Notes: generated from the sequence alone by a model not told the origin. Positions 1 to 5,587 are shown, counted from the first letter of the stretch. The stretch: DNA of 9,284 nucleotides from JAHQVI01 sp964407075 (GCA_964407075.1 CAYOUE010000134.1:1-9284); one strand, 5' to 3'. Translations and numbers: made by a program.

Positions 1-1241
1 CGACCTGCGCCGGCTCGACGCCGCGCTGCTGGCGGAGCATTTCAAGGCCATCGTCAAGGCGGAGAAGCAGAAGGCCGAGCCGGAGGCGCTTGCGCTGATC
101 GCCCGGGCCGCCGAAGGCTCCGCACGCGACGGGCTGTCGATCCTCGATCAGGCGCTCGCCCATAGCGGCGGCAAGGTGACGGCCGAGGGCGTCCTCGCCT
201 TGCTCGGACTCGCCGGGCGCGACCGGATCTACGACCTGCTCGACGCCGTCTTCGCGGGCAAGGCCGCGCAAGCCCTTAAGGCGCTGGAGGCGCTCCACAT
301 GGACGGGGCCGATCCGGTCCAGATCATCGGCGACATGGCCGAGGCGGTTCACGCCGCCAGCCGCATCAAGGTTGCCGGCCCCGGTTCCGTTCCGGCTCTT
401 GCCCCTGGCGAGAGAAACCGGGCTGCGGCGTTGGCGGAGCGTTTGTCCGTTCCCGCGCTCGCACGCGCCTGGCAGATGCTGCTCAAGGGCCTCGACGAGG
501 CGGCCCGCGCGCCGCGGAGCCTCAGCGCTGCGGAGATGCTGTTGATCCGCATGTGCCACGCCTCCGGACTGCCATCGCCCGAAGATGTGATTCAGCACTT
601 GACGCGGGGATTAACGAACAAAACAAAGGACGAACCAAGCGCAAACGAATCGGCATCGAAAGCGCGCGTTCCTGATTCGTCTGGGCTTCGCGCCATGCGC
701 CAGCGTGCCGTAGGCGAGGTNNNNNNNNNNAATGCCTGGGGTTTCCCCCCAGGATCTGGCGGATCGCATCAAACGGGCGGTGCGGGAATTTACCGCCGAA
801 GCCCCGCCGTCGGCCAGCCTGGAGCCGCGAGCATCGCAGGAGGCCACCGGGCCGCGCCTTGCGAGTTTTGCCGATATCGTCGCTCTTGCCGGCGAAAGGC
901 GCGACATGATGCTGAAGATCGCGCTTGAGGACGGCTGCGAGCTGGTCAGATTCAAGCCGGGCCATATCGAGTTGCACCTGCTGGACTCCGCTCCGGAGAA
1001 CTTCGCCAACGAACTCGGACGCAAGCTGAAACACTGGACCGGCCAGCGCTGGATGATCTCGCTCACCGAAGAGCGCGGCGAACGGCCCCTGGGCGAAGTC
1101 CGGCGCGAAATGGAAGCGCGGATGCTGGAGCAGGCGAAACGCCACCCTGCGGTGCAGGCAATCCTGCAGCGCTTCCCCGAAGCGGAAGTGCTCGGCGTGC
1201 GCGAGACAGGCAATGCGGAGCGCGAACCGAAAAAAGATTGA
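1..1241 (+). CDS. dnaX: DNA polymerase III subunit tau/gamma (DnaX), 3' part, interrupted by an assembly gap
   Basis: DnaX is the ATPase core of the clamp loader that places the beta sliding clamp on DNA; its C-terminal part (tau) contacts the polymerase and helicase. The gene enters from the left edge in frame from base 2. The first residues, DLRRL then EGSARDGLSILDQA, match the end of the AAA+ module with its sensor-2 arginine. The clamp-loader collar domain follows (DRIYDLLDAVFAGKAAQALKAL region, bases 218-560). A linker of low conservation starts near base 600 and holds the N run at 721-730. After the gap the reading continues in another frame from about 732 with the typical tau C-terminal domain (LASFADIVALAGERRD, then LKHWTGQRWMISL) and stops at 1239-1241. 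The frame change across the N run is best explained by a placeholder gap size: the true missing length should be a multiple of three. The ATP-binding N-terminus lies outside the window. ybaB and recR follow on the same strand. Confidence 0.95.
721..730. other. Assembly gap of 10 N inside the dnaX linker
   Basis: Ten undetermined bases interrupt dnaX. The frame is 'codon starts at 719' before the gap and 'codon starts at 732' after it, so 10 cannot be the true length if the gene is intact. A perfect hairpin lies right after it (CCTGGGG at 735-741 and CCCCAGG at 747-753, five-base loop). A 7-bp inverted repeat lies before it (ACGAATC at 645-651, GATTCGT at 674-680). Such structure could explain poor sequencing here. 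Confidence 0.97.
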
Positions 1242-1323
1242 CGAATCCCGGCGCGGGGTCATCTTGGAAGATGAGGCGCCGCTCCTTTCCGGGCGGCCTG
1301 AGGCAATCGCCGGGAGATCCGCG

Positions 1324-1644
1324 ATGAAGAATCTCATGGACATGATGAAGCAGGCGAGGCAGCTCCAGGAAAAAATGGCGGAGATGCAGGCCGCCGTGGA
1401 GCAGATCAGCAGGACCGGGACTTCCGGCGCGGGACTCGTCAGCGTGACGCTGAACGGCAAGGGCACGATGAGCGCGGTGAGCATCGACCCCAGCCTCGTC
1501 AAGCCGGAGGAGGCTGAAATTCTCGAAGACCTCATCGTCGCCGCCCATGCCGACGCCAAGAGCAAGGTCGAGGAGGCGCTGCAGGAGAAGATGCAGGAAA
1601 TGACGGGCGGCCTCGAATTGCCGCCAGGTCTGAAACTGTTCTGA
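1324..1644 (+). CDS. YbaB/EbfC family nucleoid-associated DNA-binding protein
   Basis: This 106-residue protein belongs to the YbaB/EbfC family of small dimeric proteins that bind DNA and help organise the nucleoid; the gene nearly always lies between dnaX and recR. The sequence shows the N-terminal helix rich in Met, Lys and Gln (MKNLMDMMKQARQLQEKMAE, residues 1-20). The central strands follow (GLVSVTLNGKGTMSAVSIDPSLVKP, about 37-61), then EDLIVAAHADAK (68-79) and the conserved tail MTGGLELPPGLKLF. Length and motifs match the family from end to end. I chose the ATG at 1324 because GGGAG at 1312-1316 is well spaced and family members begin at this residue. The same frame is open further upstream, with an ATG at 1213 inside dnaX, but that would add 37 residues unlike the family. 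It starts 82 bp after dnaX and ends 84 bp before recR, consistent with one operon. Confidence 0.95.
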   Translation: MKNLMDMMKQARQLQEKMAEMQAAVEQISRTGTSGAGLVSVTLNGKGTMSAVSIDPSLVKPEEAEILEDLIVAAHADAKSKVEEALQEKMQEMTGGLELPPGLKLF

Positions 1645-1678
1645 ACTCCGCGCCACTCGACGGAACGACGCTGTGCGG

Positions 1679-1692
1679 CGGGCGCGCGCCCG
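1679..1692. repeat. 14-bp perfect palindrome between ybaB and recR
   Basis: CGGGCGCGCGCCCG is a perfect inverted repeat in the 84-bp spacer between ybaB and recR. No run of T follows, so it is not a rho-independent terminator. It could fold in the mRNA between the two genes or simply reflect high GC. I see no clear Shine-Dalgarno sequence between it and the recR ATG. Confidence 0.5.
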
Positions 1693-1728
1693 TCCGCTCC
1701 GGCCATAGCCCGGTCCCGCCCGAACACG

Positions 1729-2334
1729 ATGTCCCGAAAAGCCGCCGGTCCCGAAATCGAAGAGTTGATCGCGCTGCTCGCCCGCCTGCCGGGCCTCGGC
1801 CCGCGCTCGGCCAGACGCGCCGCGCTCCATCTCATCAAGAAGCGGGAGCAGCTCATGCGCCCGCTCGCACAGGCGCTCGACGAGGCCGCGCGCAAGATCA
1901 TGGTCTGTCCGGAATGCGGCAATCTGGATACCGCCAGCCCGTGCACGATCTGCCGTGACGACAGGCGCGACCCGGGCCTGATCTGCGTGGTGGAGGGGGT
2001 TGGCGATCTCTGGGCGCTGGAGCGCGCGGGCGTCATCACCGGACGCTACCACGTGCTCGGCGGCGTGCTGTCGCCGCTCGACGGCGTCGGGCCGGATGAC
2101 CTGACCATCGGCCGGCTCATAGAGCGGGCGCGGCAGGGCGGGGTAAAGGAGGTGCTGCTCGCGCTCAACGCGACGGTGGAAGGCCAGACCACAGCGCATT
2201 ACATCTCGGCGGAGCTGGAATCGAGCGGCGTCACCGTCTCGGGTCTCGCCCATGGCGTTCCGGTTGGCGGCGAACTGGATTATCTGGACGAGGGCACGCT
2301 GGCCGCGGCGATCAAGTCGCGCCGTCCGGTATGA
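1729..2334 (+). CDS. recR: Recombination mediator protein RecR
   Basis: RecR acts with RecO (and RecF) to load RecA on single-stranded DNA coated with SSB at gaps and stalled forks. The 201-residue protein is full length for the family. It carries, in order, a helix-hairpin-helix segment (LPGLGPRSARRAALHL, residues 20-35), a four-cysteine zinc finger (C60, C63, C72, C75) and a Toprim domain that begins at ICVVEGVGDLWALE with the acidic residues E89 and D93. The C-terminal part ends with the typical GLAHGVPVGGELDYLDEGTL segment. All key residues are present. The ATG at 1729 gives the usual N-terminus, although no strong Shine-Dalgarno is visible upstream, so translation may depend on the upstream genes. 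It is the third gene of dnaX-ybaB-recR, and moaB converges on it from the right. Confidence 0.97.
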   Translation: MSRKAAGPEIEELIALLARLPGLGPRSARRAALHLIKKREQLMRPLAQALDEAARKIMVCPECGNLDTASPCTICRDDRRDPGLICVVEGVGDLWALERAGVITGRYHVLGGVLSPLDGVGPDDLTIGRLIERARQGGVKEVLLALNATVEGQTTAHYISAELESSGVTVSGLAHGVPVGGELDYLDEGTLAAAIKSRRPV

Positions 2335-2346
2335 TGTTCCGGCAGG

Positions 2347-2422
2347 CTAGTGGTTCGATTCAAACATTAGCATCCCAATTGCGTCGCCCTCGTTTGCAAA
2401 TGTGAATCTCAAGAACCACTAG
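2347..2422. repeat. Imperfect palindromic element 1, between recR and moaB
   Basis: A 76-bp imperfect inverted repeat starts 12 bp after the recR stop. The outer arms are CTAGTGGTTC at 2347-2356 and GAACCACTAG at 2413-2422, perfect over 10 bp. Pairing continues inside with GATTCA (2357-2362) against TGAATC (2403-2408) and CATT (2365-2368) against AATG (2399-2402), with a bulge on each side. It is more AT-rich than the surrounding genes. It could act as a transcription terminator or mRNA-stabilising structure behind recR. The ends resemble those of the neighbouring palindrome, suggesting one repeat family. Confidence 0.75.
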
Positions 2423-2434
2423 AACCTATTGATA

Positions 2435-2514
2435 TTAGTGGAGCTTTTTGAATTTGACATTTGAAAACGCACCTCGCTGCAGCCGGGATTCAAATGTCAA
2501 ATTCGCTCCACTAG
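2435..2514. repeat. Imperfect palindromic element 2, abutting and overlapping the moaB 3' end
   Basis: The left arm is TAGTGGAGC (2436-2444), a five-base T bulge (2445-2449) and GAATTTGACATTTGAA (2450-2465). The right arm is the exact complement, TTCAAATGTCAAATTC (2489-2504) then GCTCCACTA (2505-2513). This gives 25 paired bases around a 23-base loop. It is 12 bp from element 1 and begins and ends with similar TAGTGG-type ends. The right end, CTAG at 2511-2514, contains the moaB stop codon. The structure could terminate transcription from both convergent genes. I infer a miniature dispersed repeat of the REP or MITE type; no transposase is nearby. Confidence 0.8.
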
Positions 2515-3050
2515 GCTGAGCCGCCTTCGTTCAGCCGCGGCATGATCTCGACGAAGTTGCAGGGACGGTGGCGCATATCGAGTTGCAGCTTGAGAATGCC
2601 TTCCCAGGCGTCGCGGCACGCGCCAGGCGAACCGGGCAGGCAGAAGACATAGACGGCGCCGATGACGCCCGCCAGCGAGCGCGACTGCACGGTCGAGGTG
2701 CCGACCTTCTGGTAGCTGATGATGTGCATCAGGGCAGAAAAGCCGTCGATCTCCTTGTCGAAGAGCGGACGCACTGCTTCGGGCGTAACGTCGCGGCCGG
2801 TCAGCCCCGTGCCACCGGTCGTGACGACCACGTCGATGTCGCCGCGCTGCGTCCAGCCGGTTATGCGGTCCCGGATCTGCGGGATTTCATCCTTTACGAT
2901 CGCCCTGTCCGCGAGGATGTGGCCGGCCTCGCCGATCAGGCGGACAAGGGCGGCCCCGGACTTGTCGTCCTCCTCGCTGCGCGTATCGGACACGGTCAGA
3001 ACGGCGATGCGGACCGGGATGAACTCTCTTGTCTCGTCTATGCCAGCCAT
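2511..3050 (-). CDS. moaB: Molybdenum cofactor biosynthesis protein MoaB
   Basis: MoaB belongs to the MogA/MoaB family of molybdopterin-binding proteins, which in other organisms adenylate molybdopterin before molybdenum insertion; the precise role of MoaB itself varies. The 179-residue product matches E. coli MoaB along its length: EFIPVRIAVLTVSDTRSEEDD near the start, the binding loop VVTTGGTGLTGRD (residues about 75-87), EIDGFSALMHIISYQKVGTSTVQSR, the second loop LPGSPGAC (138-145) and RHRPCNF near the end. I chose the ATG at 3048-3050, since homologues begin just before EFIP and GAGAG lies five bases upstream. An earlier ATG at 3131 would overlap the upstream gene. The stop codon lies in the end of the adjacent palindromic element, so the tail (LNEGGSA) may have been changed by that insertion. 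The start is 55 bp after the stop of the exported protein gene on the same strand. Confidence 0.95.
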   Translation of the reverse strand: MAGIDETREFIPVRIAVLTVSDTRSEEDDKSGAALVRLIGEAGHILADRAIVKDEIPQIRDRITGWTQRGDIDVVVTTGGTGLTGRDVTPEAVRPLFDKEIDGFSALMHIISYQKVGTSTVQSRSLAGVIGAVYVFCLPGSPGACRDAWEGILKLQLDMRHRPCNFVEIMPRLNEGGSA

Positions 3051-3105
3051 GACCGCTCTCGCAAGGTCTGCCCGCCGGGGCGCGGCGGGCTTTCCATGCG
3101 TCAGG

Positions 3106-3624
3106 TTACTTGCGCAGCGCGATCGTCGCAATCGGCATATGCCGGCCCTTGGCGGGATCGAACTGGGTAATCGTCAGCGAGTGCCGGGAGGCCCCGGTGA
3201 ATCTGACCGCGAAGCGGCCGCTGAAATTCGGCCCTTCGACTTCGAGACTGAGGTTCTTGCCACGGATGTTGCCGGTCACACGGCCGGTGTTGTTGGCAAT
3301 CTGCTCGTTCCAGGTGCCGGAGACACTGGATCCCTCGCACGAGACGTTGGCCCCTGCGTCGATCTTGTAATCCGTGCCGGCGCAGGAGATCGTCTGCGCG
3401 ATCCGCGGACCGGTCGTCCGGTAATTGACGCGGCAGGAAATCCGCTCCTTTGCGCCGCCGATGGGCTGCACCGATCCCGCGCCGCGCCAGTCGCCGTTCA
3501 GATCGTTGATCAGGGACTGCGCATCGGGGTCGCAGGCAGCCCATGAGGAGGTTGCGAAGATGCCTGCCGAAGCCATGAGCGCGATTCCGGCCGCAGCGAA
3601 TTTCTTGAGTCCAACGCGTTTCAT
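3106..3624 (-). CDS. Exported protein of unknown function with four cysteines
   Basis: I do not recognise a named family with certainty; it looks like a conserved hypothetical secreted protein of rhizobia-like bacteria. The 172-residue product begins with a clear signal peptide: a basic N-terminus (MKRVGLKKF), a hydrophobic core (AAAGIALMASAGIFA) and small residues before a likely cleavage site near SSWAA, residue 30. There is no true lipobox, because Trp stands where a lipobox would need a small or aliphatic residue. The mature part has four cysteines (about residues 31, 64, 81, 96), enough for two disulfides in the periplasm. It is rich in alternating polar and hydrophobic strands (GDWRGAGSV, ERISCRVNY, GRVTGNIRGKNLSLEVEGPNFSG), suggesting an all-beta fold; this is inference. 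The ATG at 3624 is preferred over one six codons upstream because it follows AGGGA by six bases and begins the signal peptide. thiD lies upstream behind a terminator, so the gene probably has its own promoter. Confidence 0.8.
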   Translation of the reverse strand: MKRVGLKKFAAAGIALMASAGIFATSSWAACDPDAQSLINDLNGDWRGAGSVQPIGGAKERISCRVNYRTTGPRIAQTISCAGTDYKIDAGANVSCEGSSVSGTWNEQIANNTGRVTGNIRGKNLSLEVEGPNFSGRFAVRFTGASRHSLTITQFDPAKGRHMPIATIALRK

Positions 3625-3630
3625 AGATTG

Positions 3631-3635
3631 TCCCT
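3631..3635 (-). promoter_or_regulatory. Shine-Dalgarno site that sets the start of the exported protein
   Basis: On the minus strand AGGGA stands six bases before the ATG at 3622-3624. The alternative ATG at 3642 would place this ribosome-binding site inside the coding region and put six unneeded polar residues before the signal peptide. Confidence 0.7.
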
Positions 3636-3654
3636 GACACATGCTTGTTGCGCG

Positions 3655-3682
3655 ATCTTACCCATCGACTTATTGAACCAAA
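3655..3682 (-). promoter_or_regulatory. Possible weak promoter for the exported protein gene
   Basis: On the minus strand TTTGGT (3682-3677) and TAAGAT (3660-3655) are 16 bases apart, a loose match to -35 and -10 boxes. Transcription would start about 25 bases before the ATG. The match is poor, but a terminator behind thiD implies that some promoter lies in this spacer. Confidence 0.3.
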
Positions 3683-3690
3683 ATGAACGC

Positions 3691-3727
3691 GGCGGCAACA
3701 GATTGCCGCCAGTTTGCGCCTGGCGGC
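3691..3727. repeat. Two overlapping, mutually exclusive inverted repeats upstream of the exported protein gene
   Basis: Repeat B is GGCGGCAA (3691-3698) against TTGCCGCC (3703-3710) with a four-base loop. Repeat A is GCCGCCAG (3705-3712) against CTGGCGGC (3720-3727) with a seven-base loop. Both are perfect over 8 bp and share 3705-3710, so only one can form at a time. They sit 67-103 bases upstream of the ATG, in the leader or just upstream of the promoter. They could be regulator-binding sites or alternative RNA folds. Neither is followed by a T run on the minus strand. Confidence 0.55.
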
Positions 3728-3782
3728 TTGCGGAAAGCACCTCACTTCGATTCAACTTTTAGACAATGAACGGTTTTTCCTG

Positions 3783-3812
3783 AACAAAAACCTGCCGGCG
3801 GCGACAGGCAGG
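3783..3812 (-). terminator. Rho-independent terminator behind thiD
   Basis: On the minus strand, about 10 bases after the thiD stop, CCTGCC (3812-3807) pairs with GGCAGG (3796-3791) across a ten-base loop, and TTTTTGT follows directly. A GC stem followed by a T run is the classic intrinsic terminator. It separates thiD from the exported protein gene on the same strand. Confidence 0.75.
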
Positions 3813-3822
3813 GTTAAAACTT

Positions 3823-4635
3823 TCATTCCAGATGCGGCCACAGCTTGTGGAAATGGTGGACCGGGCCGGGTCCGTGTCCGATCGACAGACTGTCCGCCTC
3901 GATCAGCGCCTGCGTCAGATAGGCTTTCGCCGCCTGCACCGCTTCGAGCAGATCGAAGCCGCGGGCCACATAAGCCGCGATGGCCGAGGCGAGGGTGCAG
4001 CCGGTGCCGTGCGTGTTCTTCGTGGCGATACGGTTGGCGGCCAGCCTGACGATGTTCTTGCCGTCGAGGAAGAAATCGACCGCGTCCGGTCCGGTTCCGT
4101 GGCCGCCTTTCATCAGCACGCTTCTGGCGCCGAGCGAAAGCAGCAATTCGCCCTGAGAGATCATCATCTTCTCGTTCGTGGCGACAGCCGCACCGAGCAG
4201 GCGCGCCGCTTCGGGCAGATTGGGTGTGATGATGTCGGCGAGGGCCACCAGGCGCGCGCGCAGCGCATATTCCGCTCCCTCGTCGAGCAGGGAATCGCCG
4301 CTGGCCGCCACCATCACCGGATCGAGAATGACAGGCGGCCCCTGCCAGGCGAGCAGAGCATCGGCGACGGCTGCGATGGCGTCTTCGTTTCCGAGCATTC
4401 CGAGCTTGATCGCATTGACCATCAGATCGTCGCGCACGGCTTCGATCTGCGCCGCAATGAAAGCGGGCGGCACCGCGTGGATGGCGCGCACGCCCTGCGT
4501 GTTCTGTGCTGTAAGCGCCGTGATGGCCGACGCGCCATAAACGCCGAGCGCGGAAAAGGTCTTGAGGTCCGCCTGTATGCCGGCTCCTCCCGAGGAGTCG
4601 GAGCCGGCTATGGTCAAAGCGATGGGAGTCGTCAT
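3823..4635 (-). CDS. thiD: Bifunctional hydroxymethylpyrimidine kinase / phosphomethylpyrimidine kinase (ThiD)
   Basis: ThiD phosphorylates 4-amino-5-hydroxymethyl-2-methylpyrimidine (HMP) to HMP-phosphate and then HMP-diphosphate, the pyrimidine half of thiamine phosphate. The 270-residue protein has the family's usual length. It shows the substrate-binding start TIAGSDSSGGAGIQADLKTF (residues 8-27), DPVMVA (105-110), TPNLPEAARLL (137-147), LMKGGHG (174-180), the ribokinase-fold catalytic and anion-hole loop NTHGTGCTLASA (207-218) and the C-terminal GHGPGPVHHF (253-262). No key motif is missing. The ATG at 4635 gives the standard N-terminus. A strong GGAGG (4638-4642) lies only two bases before it, an unusually short spacer, but no better start is in frame. 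A terminator follows. No other thiamine gene is in the window, so it appears to stand alone, divergent from rplU. Confidence 0.96.
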   Translation of the reverse strand: MTTPIALTIAGSDSSGGAGIQADLKTFSALGVYGASAITALTAQNTQGVRAIHAVPPAFIAAQIEAVRDDLMVNAIKLGMLGNEDAIAAVADALLAWQGPPVILDPVMVAASGDSLLDEGAEYALRARLVALADIITPNLPEAARLLGAAVATNEKMMISQGELLLSLGARSVLMKGGHGTGPDAVDFFLDGKNIVRLAANRIATKNTHGTGCTLASAIAAYVARGFDLLEAVQAAKAYLTQALIEADSLSIGHGPGPVHHFHKLWPHLE

Positions 4636-4737
4636 GACCTCCAGATTAAGGGAAGCGCCGCCCTAGCGCGAGTGCGATCTGCGCGCCGGTGGGCAAGCTG
4701 AGCGGAGCGGACGCTTTTTCCGGCGCGGAGGCATGAA

Positions 4738-4755
4738 ATGCTGCGCGCGCAGCAT
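4738..4755. repeat. 18-bp perfect palindrome touching the rplU -35 box
   Basis: ATGCTGCGCGCGCAGCAT reads identically on both strands over all 18 bases, and its last base is the first base of the rplU -35 hexamer. Its core is eight bases of alternating C and G. The position suits a dimeric regulator of rplU-rpmA, and it lies about 100 bp upstream of the divergent thiD start. A binding role is inference. Confidence 0.6.
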
Positions 4756-4784
4756 TGACATTGCAAGGCGCTGATGAATATAGT
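4755..4784 (+). promoter_or_regulatory. Sigma-70-type promoter of rplU-rpmA
   Basis: TTGACA at 4755-4760 is a perfect -35 hexamer. After an 18-base spacer comes TATAGT at 4779-4784, one mismatch from TATAAT. Transcription should start near 4791, giving a leader of about 120 nt before the rplU ATG. Strong promoters of this kind are expected for ribosomal protein operons. Confidence 0.85.
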
Positions 4785-4790
4785 CCCGCA

Positions 4791-4910
4791 ACGCCGGATC
4801 ATCGGGTTCCGCGTGTAAATATCGCTGTCCCAGGCTCATCTCCAGGATGCTGTGAAGTTCGCGGTTCCGTCCGCGGCGCCGACAGACGCGTTCAAACAAG
4901 GAATTGCATC
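4791..4910 (+). other. 5' leader of the rplU-rpmA mRNA
   Basis: About 120 nt lie between the predicted start of transcription and the rplU ATG. It contains a small hairpin, CGCGG (4860-4864) and CCGCG (4871-4875) with a six-base loop, and the ribosome-binding site AAGGA at 4898-4902. The length is compatible with feedback by a ribosomal protein, but I recognise no named leader motif. Confidence 0.4.
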
Positions 4911-5234
4911 ATGTATGCTGTCATCAGGACGGGCGGCAAGCAATACAAGGTTGCCGCGGACGACGTTCTCGATATCGAGCGCATTTCCGGCGAGGCCGGC
5001 GACGCCGTAGAATTCGATCAGGTCCTCATGGTGAGCGGTGACGGCGCCCCCCAGATCGGCGCTCCGACGGTGAAGGGCGCCTCGGTCAAGGCGGAACTCG
5101 TCGAACATCTCCGCGGCGAGAAGATCATCATCTTCAAGAAGAAGCGCCGCACGACCTACCGCCGCAAGCAGGGCCATCGCCAGGAGCTGACGAAGGTCCG
5201 CATCAAGGAAATCGTCGCTGCAAAATCCAAATAG
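4911..5234 (+). CDS. rplU: 50S ribosomal protein L21
   Basis: L21 is a component of the large ribosomal subunit that binds 23S rRNA. The 107-residue product starts MYAVIRTGGKQYKVAADD and carries the family signature at the C-terminal side: IIIFKKKRRTTYRRKQGHRQ, roughly residues 75-94, then LTKVRIKEI. The length is close to the usual 103 residues. The ATG at 4911 is chosen because AAGGA is eight bases upstream and the protein begins exactly where homologues do. The upstream extension of the same frame is untranslated leader. The basic tail ends AAKSK. rpmA follows after 57 bp containing a small hairpin, in the standard rplU-rpmA order. Confidence 0.98.
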   Translation: MYAVIRTGGKQYKVAADDVLDIERISGEAGDAVEFDQVLMVSGDGAPQIGAPTVKGASVKAELVEHLRGEKIIIFKKKRRTTYRRKQGHRQELTKVRIKEIVAAKSK

Positions 5235-5254
5235 GACGTGGCGTGGCGCAATAG

Positions 5255-5270
5255 TCCGGCATCGGCCGGA
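5255..5270 (+). repeat. Small hairpin between rplU and rpmA
   Basis: TCCGGC (5255-5260) pairs with GCCGGA (5265-5270) around a four-base loop. It lies between the two ribosomal protein genes, ten bases before the rpmA ribosome-binding site. It could stabilise or process the two-gene mRNA. No T run follows. Confidence 0.45.
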
Positions 5271-5291
5271 TCGCGAAGTTGAGGAACTGAA

Positions 5292-5564
5292 ATGGCTCAC
5301 AAAAAAGCAGGCGGTTCGTCGCGCAACGGCCGCGACAGCGCGGGTCGCAGGCTCGGCGTGAAGAAATTCGGCGGCGAGCAGGTCATCCCCGGCAACATCA
5401 TCATCCGCCAGCGCGGCACGAAGTGGCATCCCGGAACCGGGGTCGGCATCGGCAAGGACCACACGATCTTCGCCATCCAGGAAGGCGAGGTGCGGTTCCG
5501 AAAGAGCGTGAACGGCAAGACGTTCGTGTCGGTCGTGGCGCAGGACGCCGCCACCCGGGGCTGA
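5292..5564 (+). CDS. rpmA: 50S ribosomal protein L27
   Basis: L27 sits near the peptidyl-transferase centre of the large subunit, where its N-terminus reaches toward the tRNA ends. The 90-residue product begins MAHKKAGGSSRNGRDS, the standard N-terminus without the cleaved extension seen in Firmicutes. It continues with GRRLGVKKFGGE, IIIRQRGTKWHPGTGVGIGKDHTIFA and GKTFVSV, all conserved. GAGGA at 5281-5285 lies six bases before the ATG. It is cotranscribed with rplU. A hairpin without a T run follows directly after the stop. Confidence 0.98.
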   Translation: MAHKKAGGSSRNGRDSAGRRLGVKKFGGEQVIPGNIIIRQRGTKWHPGTGVGIGKDHTIFAIQEGEVRFRKSVNGKTFVSVVAQDAATRG

Positions 5565-5566
5565 TT

Positions 5567-5587
5567 GCGGCCTGAAGCCATGGCCGC
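5567..5587 (+). repeat. Hairpin just after rpmA
   Basis: GCGGCC (5567-5572) pairs with GGCCGC (5582-5587) around a nine-base loop, two bases after the rpmA stop. No U-rich tract follows, so it is not a convincing intrinsic terminator, but it may protect the 3' end of the rplU-rpmA mRNA. The remaining spacer to 5796 holds no gene I can support. It contains a 10-bp direct repeat CGCCGCGCCG at 5678-5687 and 5706-5715. Confidence 0.4.

Noticed and set aside
1230..1236. AAAAAAG as an E. coli-type dnaX frameshift site
   Set aside because: In this reading frame it is AAA AAA G, not A AAA AAG, and it lies three codons before the stop rather than at the gamma/tau boundary.
1213..1323. Upstream ATG at 1213 as the start of ybaB
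   Set aside because: It would add 37 residues not found in the family and overlap dnaX; the ATG at 1324 has GGGAG at good spacing.
522..2253. Long minus-strand open frames (522-2039 and 1063-2253)
   Set aside because: They are antisense to dnaX, ybaB and recR, one is read through the N run, and neither has recognisable motifs.
3051..3131. Upstream ATG at 3131 as the start of moaB
   Set aside because: It would overlap the 3' end of the exported protein gene and add 27 basic residues absent from MoaB proteins.
2568..4701. Plus-strand open frames opposite moaB, the exported protein and thiD
   Set aside because: The minus-strand genes have clear family motifs and ribosome-binding sites; the plus-strand translations are arginine-rich and unlike known proteins.
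4663..4899. A 78-codon minus-strand frame between thiD and rplU
   Set aside because: It covers the rplU promoter and leader in antisense, has no ribosome-binding site I can see, and matches nothing I know. It is probably chance.
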